Assembly: GCA_035306065.1 (NCBI GenBank)
Contig: DATGOL010000154.1
Location: 1 to 6,515 of the forward strand
From: JBBQHX01 sp035306065
GTDB lineage: Bacteria; Gemmatimonadota; Gemmatimonadetes; Gemmatimonadales; Gemmatimonadaceae
Reading direction: 5' to 3'
Length of the DNA stretch: 6,515 nt
Shown here: piece after piece, positions 1-6,419 of the stretch
Numbering within the stretch: position 1 is the first letter of the stretch
Layout of the letters: every line of letters begins with the position of its first letter
The notes under the pieces: generated by a model
Told to the model about the DNA's origin: nothing
The model's input: only the letters and a program-made list of their open reading frames with translations
The model's database searches: none
Made by a program: the position numbers and the translations under genes

Positions 1-10
1 GGGCCGGCTC

Positions 11-33
11 GCCGGCGTCCTGCGCCCGCCGGC
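11..33 (-). other. GC-rich inverted repeat just after the pump stop codon
   Basis: GCCGGCG (11-17) pairs with CGCCGGC (27-33) around a 9-base loop, and an overlapping alternative pairs 2-8 with 28-34. It lies 10-32 bases beyond the stop codon of the last gene. The ten remaining bases downstream on the minus strand show no T-run, so it may be a 3'-end stability hairpin or part of a terminator cut by the window edge. Confidence 0.4.
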
Positions 34-42
34 CGGCGCGCA

Positions 43-3000
43 CTAGTCCCCGGCCACCGTTCCCACTTCAGGCGCCTGCAGCGCGCGCGACCTGCGCGCC
101 ACACGCTCCAGCACCCACTCACGCGCACCGTCCAGCACGTCGTAAACCGTGGGGATCACCAGCAGCGTAAGCATCGTGGACGTGATCACGCCACCGATAA
201 CCGCAATGCCCAGCGGCGCACGAAAGTCTCCACCCTCGCCCTCCCCCAGCGCCACGGGCAGCATACCAGCCACCAGCGCGAAGGTGGTCATGATTATCGG
301 ACGCAGGCGAATCGCACCCGCCTCGATGATCGCCTCGTGCCTGCTCAACCCGCCACGCTCCCGCGACCACTTCGCGAAATCAATGAGCAGAATCGCGTTC
401 TTGGCCACGATGCCTGCAAGCAGGATCATCGCGATCATGCTCATGATGTTGATGGTGTTCCCCGTGAAGAGCAGCGCCAGCATCACGCCAATCAGCGAGA
501 GCGGAATGGACAGCAGGATTGCAAGCGGCTCTATGAACGAGCCGAACTGCAGCACGAGAATCATGTACATGAGCATCACCGCAATGCCCAGCGCGGTGAG
601 TATCCGTGCGAATACCTCCTGCTGGCTCTCCACTTCACCGCCCTGCGTCATGCGCACGCCTGCGGGCAGCGAGACACTTTCCAGCCGCGTCTCGATATCC
701 CGGCGCACTTCGTCCAGCGAACGTCCTGCGGTGTTCGCCTCAACCACTATCACGCTCTCGCGATCCAGGTGATTGATGATCGCGGGCCCGGTTGACGTGG
801 CAACGGACGCCACCTGGCCTAGCGGCACCACGCCCGGCGCCTGCTCCGTTCCGCCCGGAACCGCAAGCGGCAGTCGCTGCAGGTCACTGGCCCTCGTGCG
901 GCTCTCCGGGTCCAGCCTCACGACTACGTCCCTGGACTCGCCACTCGGGTCTGTCCACCTGCCGGCATCTATACCTGCAAAGGCCGGGCGCAAAGCCTGC
1001 GCAACCTGGCCCACTGTAATTCCAAGCGTGCCTGCAAGACCGCGATTCACCTGTACCTCCAGCTCGGGCTTCACTCCCTTGGTGCTGAGCCCCACATCCA
1101 CCGCTCCTTCCACCTCGTTCACGACCTCCAGCACCAGGTTCGCTGCCTCCTGTAACGCGCCGGGGTTGCTCCCGCGAAGCTGAAGCTGCAGCTGCTTCTG
1201 GTCACCGCCGAAGTCGCTGGTGAACACCGCCACCGAAGCACCCACTATCCTCGACATGCGCTCGCGATAGCCGTTCGCAATCTCCTCGGCAGACATACTG
1301 CGGTCATGCTTCGGCCGGAGCTTCACGTACACGTTGCCTTCGTCCACAGAACCCGAGTAGCTGCCCAGGGACGTGAAGGTGTAGAGCACGTTGGGGTCCT
1401 GCCTAACCATGCGCGCAGCTTCCTCTGCCTTGAGCCGCGTGTACTCCAGGTTGGATCCGGGCGGTGTTTCGAGGCCGAGGAAGATCTCGGACTGGTCATC
1501 CGCGGGGAAGAAGGAGCCGCCAACGATTCCCATCACCGGCATCGCAAGCGCAACCACGAAGGAAGCGATCGCAATGGAGGCCGTTGCGAGGCGATGCTCC
1601 AGCGCCCAGCGGATCACCTTGCGGTATTGGTGCGCCTGACGATCGAACCAGTTGTTGAAACGGTCGAGCACGCGCGTTATCCAGCGCTTCCTGTCTTCGG
1701 GCACATGCGGATCGGGCCAGTATGCCGAGAGCATGGGGTCCAGCGAGAACGACACGAACAGCGACACCAGCACCGAGCATGCGATGGTCAGGGCAAAGGG
1801 CTTGAACCACTGACCGGCCTCGCCATACATGAACGCCACGGGTACGAACACGGCAACGATGGAGAACGTGGTGGCCGCAACGGCCAGCCCGATCTCGTTG
1901 GTTCCCTCGTGCGCTGCCGTGAAGTGACTCTTGCCCATCTCCACGTGCCTCACGATATTTTCGCGCACCACGATGGCGTCGTCTATCAGTATTCCGATGG
2001 CCAGCGAGAGACCCAGCAGCGACATGGTGTTCAGCGTAAAGCCGAACGCCCACACGGCCACGAAGCTCGCGAGCACCGAGACAGGCAGTGCAATGCCCGT
2101 GATAATCGTGGACCGCCAGGAGTTGAGGAACACGAACACCACCAGCACGGTGAGTATGGCACCCTCGAGCAGTGCGCGCTGCACGCTTCCCACAGATGCG
2201 GCAACGCGATCGCCGGAATTGCGGATAACGTCCAGTTCAACGCCGGCTGGCAGCGTCTGCCGAACCTGGTCCACGCGCTCAAGCAGCGTTCCCGCCACCT
2301 GCGTGGTGCTGTACCCGCGACCCTTGGTGATCTCGATGCCCACTGCCTCACGATCGTTGAAAATCGCGAGCGTGCGCTGCTCCTCCGTGCCGTCTCGCAC
2401 GCTTGCAACGTCGCCGAGCCTCACGAGCTGACCGTCGCGTTCGGCAACCACCAGCTGCTCGAACTCCTGCGGCCCGCTCAGGCGCCCCTTCAGCCGGATG
2501 GTACGCTCATCCAGTGCCCCCTCCACCCTGCCCACCGGCACAGCGAGGTTCTGGAGCTGCAGCGCCTGCACCACCTGCGAAACACTGGTGCCCGTGGCTT
2601 CCAGCGCGGTGGGATCCAGCTCCACCGTGAGTTCACGCTCCAGCTTTCCGGCAATGTTCACCTGCGCCACGCCAGGCACCGAACGCAGTTCACGCACCAC
2701 ACCCGGATCCGCCAGCCGCGTGAGTTCCGCGGTGCTCATGCTCGCGGAGCTGAGCGCCAGCACCACTATCGGCCGGTCCATCGGGTTCAGCCGCCGCAGG
2801 ATCGGCTCCTCCATCTCGGCGGGAAGATCGGTGCGGATGGTGGAGATCTCGTCGCGTATGTCCTGCGTTGCTTCCTGAAGGTCCTTCTCGAAGTAGAAGA
2901 TCGTGGTGATCTGGGCAAAGCCGTCGCGCGCCTCGCTCATCACCTTGTCAACGCCGCTGATGCCCTGGATGGCTTCTTCAACGGGGTCCAGCACCTCACG

Positions 3001-3180
3001 CTCCACCTGGTCTGGCGAAGCGCCCGGGTACACGATCGTGGTGAGCACGATCGGAGGGTTTACGTCGGGAAATTCGTCCGTCTGCAGATTGAACAGCGCG
3101 AAGATCCCGAACACCACCAGTGCCAGCATTGCAACGACTGTGGCAAGTGGCCGCCTGATGGCAAAGTCGGAGATAAGCAT
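43..3180 (-). CDS. RND multidrug efflux pump, inner-membrane permease (AcrB/HAE1-like)
   Basis: This is a proton-driven inner-membrane transporter that would act as a homotrimer and pass substrates to the adaptor and channel encoded upstream. At 1045 residues it has normal full length for the family. Visible layout: TM1 at about 11-31, first periplasmic domain at about 32-337, TM2-TM6 at about 338-482, a cytoplasmic linker helix, TM7 at about 531-553, second periplasmic domain at about 554-860, TM8-TM12 at about 861-1012, and a short Arg-rich cytoplasmic tail. The proton-relay residues known from AcrB are all present: Asp400-Asp401 in TM4 (GILIDDAIVV), Lys927 in TM10 (GIVAKNAILL), and Arg958 and Thr965 in TM11 (RLRPIIMT). 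The ATG start is firm: an in-frame TGA lies six codons upstream (3196-3198) and AAGGA sits 6 bases before the ATG. The family call is secure. The substrate class (drugs, solvents, lipids) is unknown. Confidence 0.96.
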   Translation of the reverse strand: MLISDFAIRRPLATVVAMLALVVFGIFALFNLQTDEFPDVNPPIVLTTIVYPGASPDQVEREVLDPVEEAIQGISGVDKVMSEARDGFAQITTIFYFEKDLQEATQDIRDEISTIRTDLPAEMEEPILRRLNPMDRPIVVLALSSASMSTAELTRLADPGVVRELRSVPGVAQVNIAGKLERELTVELDPTALEATGTSVSQVVQALQLQNLAVPVGRVEGALDERTIRLKGRLSGPQEFEQLVVAERDGQLVRLGDVASVRDGTEEQRTLAIFNDREAVGIEITKGRGYSTTQVAGTLLERVDQVRQTLPAGVELDVIRNSGDRVAASVGSVQRALLEGAILTVLVVFVFLNSWRSTIITGIALPVSVLASFVAVWAFGFTLNTMSLLGLSLAIGILIDDAIVVRENIVRHVEMGKSHFTAAHEGTNEIGLAVAATTFSIVAVFVPVAFMYGEAGQWFKPFALTIACSVLVSLFVSFSLDPMLSAYWPDPHVPEDRKRWITRVLDRFNNWFDRQAHQYRKVIRWALEHRLATASIAIASFVVALAMPVMGIVGGSFFPADDQSEIFLGLETPPGSNLEYTRLKAEEAARMVRQDPNVLYTFTSLGSYSGSVDEGNVYVKLRPKHDRSMSAEEIANGYRERMSRIVGASVAVFTSDFGGDQKQLQLQLRGSNPGALQEAANLVLEVVNEVEGAVDVGLSTKGVKPELEVQVNRGLAGTLGITVGQVAQALRPAFAGIDAGRWTDPSGESRDVVVRLDPESRTRASDLQRLPLAVPGGTEQAPGVVPLGQVASVATSTGPAIINHLDRESVIVVEANTAGRSLDEVRRDIETRLESVSLPAGVRMTQGGEVESQQEVFARILTALGIAVMLMYMILVLQFGSFIEPLAILLSIPLSLIGVMLALLFTGNTINIMSMIAMILLAGIVAKNAILLIDFAKWSRERGGLSRHEAIIEAGAIRLRPIIMTTFALVAGMLPVALGEGEGGDFRAPLGIAVIGGVITSTMLTLLVIPTVYDVLDGAREWVLERVARRSRALQAPEVGTVAGD

Positions 3181-3186
3181 CGTATG

Positions 3187-3191
3187 TCCTT
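3187..3191 (-). promoter_or_regulatory. Ribosome-binding site of the RND pump gene
   Basis: AAGGA on the minus strand lies 6 bases before the ATG at 3180, which is good Shine-Dalgarno spacing. Three of its bases (3189-3191) can also pair in a small 5-bp hairpin (3189-3193 with 3200-3204, loop of 6). That hairpin is weak and may not matter. Confidence 0.75.
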
Positions 3192-3245
3192 CAGGTCATT
3201 GAAGCCGGGTAGGTGAACCGCACGCGAAATTCAGTGGCCGTCGCG

Positions 3246-3279
3246 GCCTTCGCGTGCAGCTCAGCGCTGCCGCGAAGGC
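3246..3279 (-). other. Inverted repeat / hairpin over the adaptor stop codon
   Basis: A perfect 9-bp inverted repeat pairs 3246-3254 with 3271-3279. Inside it, 3256-3260 pairs with 3266-3270 around a 5-base loop, and base 3255 is bulged. The whole is a 14-bp GC-rich stem enclosing the adaptor TGA at 3261-3263. No T-run follows on the minus strand, so it does not look like an intrinsic terminator. I infer a possible mRNA-stability or processing element between the adaptor and pump cistrons, with no direct proof. Confidence 0.6.
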
Positions 3280-4433
3280 TTCGGCCGTTCGGTTGATGTT
3301 GACTGTGCAGACGCGTGATCCCGCGGTGTGCTCACCCGTACGAGCGTGCCTGGCGAGATTCCCTGGGCTGCACCGACAAGCAGCGTGTCTCCTGCGGCGA
3401 TGCCGCCCAGCAGTTCCACCCGCTCGGTCGCTTCGTCCAGCATGCCGAGCTGCACGTCCACTCGCTCTACCTCACCGTTCCTGACGCGGTATGCGAGCGG
3501 TGAGATTCCGCGACGGTCTACGGCATTCAGGGGCACCACCACTGCCTCGTGCTCTTCGGACGCAACCCGACCCTCCGCGAACAGCCCGCCAACGAGCCGG
3601 CCCTCGGAGTTGGGAATTGCAACCTGGATCCGCACCTGACGAGTGGACGGGTCTGCGGTTGGATTCACCCGCCGCACCGTTCCCTTGAAGCTTCGGGACG
3701 GATAGCCGGCCACGCTGAAGGTGACCGGTGAGCCAACGCTCACCTCACCGAGTCGTGCGGCGGGCACGGCAGCTTCCAGCCGCATCCCGCCGGGCGCCAC
3801 GATGGTGAACAGCTCCGTGCCCGGAGTGACAACGTCTCCCGCATTCACAGGACGTGCGCTCACCACGCCCGCGAACGGCGCCGTTACCCGCGTATTGCGA
3901 AGCTGCTGCTCCGCTGCTGCCAGCTGCGCCTCGGCAGACGCCAGCTGCGCCTGCGCCGACTCGCTCGTGGTACGCGATGCCTCGAGATCCCGCTCGGCGA
4001 GCGCACCCGCGGACACGAGCGTGGAGGTGCGCTCGAGCTCCCTTGCCGCGTTGGCGGAGTTGACGCGTGCACTGGCCACGGCCGAACGTGCGGATTGCAC
4101 CTGAACGCGGATGGCTGTGTCGTCTATGCGTGCCAGCAGCGCTCCGGCCCCTACGGGCTGGCCTTCTTCAGCATGGACGCTGAGTACAGGCCCGCTGAGC
4201 TCCGCACGGATCGCTGCCTCACGCGTGGGTGCGAGCGAGCCCGAAATGATCGGGCCCGTTGCAAGCATGGTTTGCGTTGCAACCACGATGTTCTCGGGAC
4301 CCACGCTCATAGCATCGAGTGCAAGCGTGTCCTGCTCCGCCGCATTGCCGCGAGCGCATGCCATCATCCAAACCAGCGTGAGGCCCGCGACTGCCCTGCT
4401 CAGCAAACCTCCGGAAATGATCGAGTACCTCAC
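3261..4433 (-). CDS. RND efflux periplasmic adaptor subunit (membrane fusion protein, AcrA/MexA-like)
   Basis: This adaptor would bridge the RND pump and the TolC-type channel in the periplasm. It is 390 residues long, typical of the family. Order of parts: N-terminal signal at 1-25 ending in a possible lipobox MMA-Cys26; first lipoyl half-motif at about 79-107; alpha-helical hairpin at about 108-180, rich in Ala, Gln and Glu; second lipoyl half at about 181-213 (VTAPFAGVV); beta-barrel at about 217-295; membrane-proximal domain at about 296-366; and a hydrophilic Ser/Thr/Lys/Arg tail. In the hairpin-tip motif that contacts TolC-type channels, Arg135 and Leu139 are kept, but the usual Ser is Ala146. 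The start is GTG: an in-frame TGA lies only three codons upstream (4440-4442), and GAGGTG sits 7 bases before the GTG. The start codon and ribosome-binding site both lie in a predicted stem. Lipidation is inferred, since Met at -3 is unusual. Confidence 0.95.
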   Translation of the reverse strand: MRYSIISGGLLSRAVAGLTLVWMMACARGNAAEQDTLALDAMSVGPENIVVATQTMLATGPIISGSLAPTREAAIRAELSGPVLSVHAEEGQPVGAGALLARIDDTAIRVQVQSARSAVASARVNSANAARELERTSTLVSAGALAERDLEASRTTSESAQAQLASAEAQLAAAEQQLRNTRVTAPFAGVVSARPVNAGDVVTPGTELFTIVAPGGMRLEAAVPAARLGEVSVGSPVTFSVAGYPSRSFKGTVRRVNPTADPSTRQVRIQVAIPNSEGRLVGGLFAEGRVASEEHEAVVVPLNAVDRRGISPLAYRVRNGEVERVDVQLGMLDEATERVELLGGIAAGDTLLVGAAQGISPGTLVRVSTPRDHASAQSTSTERPKPSRQR

Positions 4434-4513
4434 GTGACATCACCTCGCTGTACTGTGCATCCAGTGCCTTCCTGGTCTAGATGCGCAGCTACGCGAGGTG
4501 AGGCGTCACGTGA
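4430..4513 (-). promoter_or_regulatory. Stem-loop sequestering the adaptor ribosome-binding site and GTG start
   Basis: Two perfect 9-bp stems stack across the channel-adaptor spacer. The outer stem pairs 4430-4438 with 4505-4513, and the inner stem pairs 4440-4448 with 4493-4501. They are separated by a small internal loop (1 base against 3) and close a loop of 44 bases. In the mRNA the 3' arm contains both the Shine-Dalgarno GAGGTG (4441-4446) and the GTG start (4431-4433). The 5' arm begins 18 bases after the channel stop codon. The pairing is seen directly. Translational coupling or conditional opening is inferred. The same bases also form two TCACGTGA palindromes, so a DNA-binding role is the alternative. 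Confidence 0.6.
4441..4446 (-). promoter_or_regulatory. Ribosome-binding site of the adaptor gene
   Basis: GAGGTG lies 7 bases before the GTG at 4433 and decides that start. An ATG at 4440 directly abuts this site, is out of frame, and is too close to be used. The site is fully paired in the inner stem of the surrounding stem-loop. Confidence 0.75.
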
Positions 4514-4531
4514 CGATCACTTTTACAATTC

Positions 4532-6223
4532 TCACGGAGGTCCACCCGACATGGCACCGCTCGCCTGCTGCACCGGTGCACCGCCCTGCGCACTGCCGGA
4601 CGACGCGCCGCCCGACATTGCGCCACCGGACATGCCACCGGACTGCGCCCCAGGCATGGATCCCGACGCAGCACCAAGCGGCAGGTTCGGAAGCAGCAGC
4701 AGCCTCATTCTGGCAACGGCCAGGTCACGAGCTGCCTGCGCCTGGTTCGCCTGCGCCTGCTGCAGAAGCAGCCGCGAGTCGTTCAGCTCCAGCTGGCTCG
4801 AGATGCCTTCCGTAAAACGGATTTCGGCAATCTGGTAGGCGCGCACGGCCTGCTGCTCCGTGCCCTGGCTTGCCGCATACCCTTCCGCTGCCTGCTCCAG
4901 CGCAGCGATTGCCAGCCGTGCATCCAGGCGCGCGAGTTCCTCTGCCTGACGCTCGCGCTGCTGCGCCTCCACCAGGTTCGCTTCCGCCGCCAGCACTTCT
5001 CCGCGAATGCGACCGCCGGTGAAGATGGGGAAGCTCAACCCCAGCGTAACGTTCCAGTTGGGGAAGAACTCGTTCCACCCCGGAATGTTGTTGGGCGGGT
5101 ACGCGAACCGCTGGTAGAGCGACGACAGCTGCAGCGATGGCCAGCGCTGCGCGCGGGTGGCCTTGAGCTGCATCTGCTGCGCGAGGATGTTCTCCGCTGC
5201 CTGCCGAACGGCGCTGCGGTTACCGGCGGTTGTATCGGTGAGTGACGTGAGGCTGTCCACGATCGCCACCACCAGCGGGTTGGCGGCCAGAACCTCGCTC
5301 GCGTCAACCTCGAGCGACACGGGCTGCGCTGGCACACCCTGCTCCGGCAGGGGCTCGTCCTGCGCCTCGGCAAGCTGCCTGACGTGCGGAACGCCCTCCC
5401 CGATGGGCGTGGTGAGGTTGAGCGGCTGGTCGAGCGGAAGCTCGAGCATCTGGGCAAGCCTGAGGTAGGCCGTTTCCCGTGCCGTGCGCGCCTGGATCAG
5501 CTGCGGACGCTGGTTGTCCCGCGTTACACGCGCGCGCAGCAGGTCGAACTCGGACTGCGTACCCACCTGGTATGCAAGCTGTGCCTGGCGGAACGTGCGT
5601 TCCGTTTGAACCAGCGACGATTCGGCGATTGCAACGAGGCGGCTGGCGAGCAGCGCGTCGTAATAGGCTTCAGTTACGTCCAGCTGAACCTGCGCGCGCT
5701 GTGCGGTTACCTCCAGGTCTGCCGCACGCTGCCCCGCAAGTGCCGCACGGTTCAGTGCCGTGAGGCGGCCGCCCGTCCAGATGTTCTGAGTGAACTGAAT
5801 ACCGAGCGTAACCGTGTTCTCGGAGGCGAAAATGCGTCCGATGTCGCCGAGTGCGTCGTCGCCGCCGCCGGGCTCCGGCGCTGGATCAGGATCAGGCTCA
5901 GGATCTCCGCCGCCTGACGCCTTCATGATCTCCTGGAACTGGCTCTTGATTGCGCGCTGGTACGCAGCCGTGGCGGTGAGCTGCGGGAAGTACCCGCTGC
6001 GTGCCTGCGAAAGCTGCCCGCGAGCGCGCTGCAGTCCGGCCTCCGCTATGCGCAATGCTTCCGACTGCCGCTCCGCCATCTGAAGGGCGTCGGCAAGCGA
6101 GAGTGGCCGCGCCTGCGACTCAGCCGGGCCTGACGATACGGCCTGCTGTGCAGACGCCGGAGCGGCTGCAAGGGCGACGAACAGTATGACTGCCAGGCGA
6201 GCGCCTGTGAGACGAGCAAACAT
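4532..6223 (-). CDS. TolC-family outer-membrane efflux channel
   Basis: This would form a trimeric channel through the outer membrane and periplasm, serving as the exit duct for the adaptor and pump encoded downstream. From the chosen ATG it is 563 residues, longer than E. coli TolC. Order of parts: signal peptide 1-25 with cleavage after APASA; first OEP repeat at about 40-262, including GYFPQLTATA (77-86), the strand around FTQNIWTGGR (144-153) and GTQSEFDLLRA (221-231); second OEP repeat at about 305-511, including LGLSFPIFTGGR (394-405) and EGISSQLELNDSR (472-484). Additions are an acidic Asp/Pro/Gly insert (104-128) where the first extracellular loop should lie, and a Gly/Ser/Met-rich C-terminal tail (about 518-563). 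An in-frame TTG at 6328 would add 35 residues, but these would bury the signal peptide, so ATG 6223 is preferred. No clear Shine-Dalgarno precedes it. It is the first gene of the likely operon. Confidence 0.93.
   Translation of the reverse strand: MFARLTGARLAVILFVALAAAPASAQQAVSSGPAESQARPLSLADALQMAERQSEALRIAEAGLQRARGQLSQARSGYFPQLTATAAYQRAIKSQFQEIMKASGGGDPEPDPDPAPEPGGGDDALGDIGRIFASENTVTLGIQFTQNIWTGGRLTALNRAALAGQRAADLEVTAQRAQVQLDVTEAYYDALLASRLVAIAESSLVQTERTFRQAQLAYQVGTQSEFDLLRARVTRDNQRPQLIQARTARETAYLRLAQMLELPLDQPLNLTTPIGEGVPHVRQLAEAQDEPLPEQGVPAQPVSLEVDASEVLAANPLVVAIVDSLTSLTDTTAGNRSAVRQAAENILAQQMQLKATRAQRWPSLQLSSLYQRFAYPPNNIPGWNEFFPNWNVTLGLSFPIFTGGRIRGEVLAAEANLVEAQQRERQAEELARLDARLAIAALEQAAEGYAASQGTEQQAVRAYQIAEIRFTEGISSQLELNDSRLLLQQAQANQAQAARDLAVARMRLLLLPNLPLGAASGSMPGAQSGGMSGGAMSGGASSGSAQGGAPVQQASGAMSGGPP
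4608..4643 (-). repeat. 12-base repeats coding for the Gly/Ser/Met tail of the channel
   Basis: The ten bases GCCACCGGAC occur twice (4622-4631 and 4634-4643, period 12), with a degenerate third copy near 4608-4619. On the minus strand they encode successive QSGG, MSGG and AMSGG units. The repeat accounts for part of the low-complexity C-terminus. Confidence 0.55.
5883..5906 (-). repeat. Hexanucleotide tandem repeat in the channel gene
   Basis: Four 6-base units follow one another on the plus strand: GGATCA, GGATCA, GGCTCA and GGATCT. On the minus strand each encodes Asp-Pro or Glu-Pro (residues about 107-114). Because the unit is two codons, gain or loss of units would keep the reading frame and only change loop length. 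The position falls in the predicted first extracellular loop of the channel. Confidence 0.65.
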
Positions 6224-6381
6224 GGGTCGGGACTTGGGGCTGAAGCTGGAACCGGACGTCTGATCGATCGGTGTCAGTGACTGGTGGTTGGCGTAAAGGC
6301 TGAAGCAGCGACTTTCGCCGCGACGCAAGACTCAGGGCGCTGCAGGCAGGGCCCTATGAAGAAGTGCGCATCCCACCCCGA

Positions 6382-6395
6382 ACACCTGACACCTG
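6382..6395. repeat. Tandem 7-base direct repeat ACACCTG
   Basis: ACACCTG occurs twice back to back (6382-6388 and 6389-6395), overlapping by one base the inverted repeat that follows. Seven bases is not a full helical turn. It may be half of an operator or simply chance. Confidence 0.5.
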
Positions 6396-6419
6396 GCGCC
6401 GACGACGAAGGTCGGCGCC
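6395..6419. promoter_or_regulatory. Perfect 9-bp inverted repeat upstream of the channel gene
   Basis: GGCGCCGAC (6395-6403) is matched by its reverse complement at 6411-6419 around a 7-base spacer, about 170-195 bases before the channel ATG. No T-run follows on either strand, so it is not an intrinsic terminator. An operator for a dimeric regulator or a leader hairpin is possible. Which one cannot be decided from sequence, because the transcription start is unknown. Confidence 0.45.

Noticed and set aside
1..42. Rho-independent terminator after the operon
   Set aside because: GC-rich inverted repeats exist, but no T-run follows within the window.
1306..3216. A long open frame of 636 codons on the plus strand, opposite the pump gene
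   Set aside because: It is antisense to a clearly real RND gene. Its product is rich in His, Arg, Gln and Glu with no recognisable domain, which is typical of a shadow frame in GC-rich coding DNA.
4219..4443. A minus-strand frame starting GTG-ATG just upstream of the adaptor GTG
   Set aside because: It overlaps the adaptor signal and lipoyl regions in another frame, its ATG abuts the Shine-Dalgarno with no spacing, and the product resembles nothing.
6224..6328. N-terminal extension of the channel gene from TTG 6328
   Set aside because: It would place 35 polar residues before a textbook signal peptide and has no ribosome-binding site. ATG 6223 is the sensible start.
6290..6365. Possible sigma-70 promoter elements around TTGCGT and TTCATA on the minus strand
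   Set aside because: No pair has both acceptable hexamers and 16-18 base spacing.
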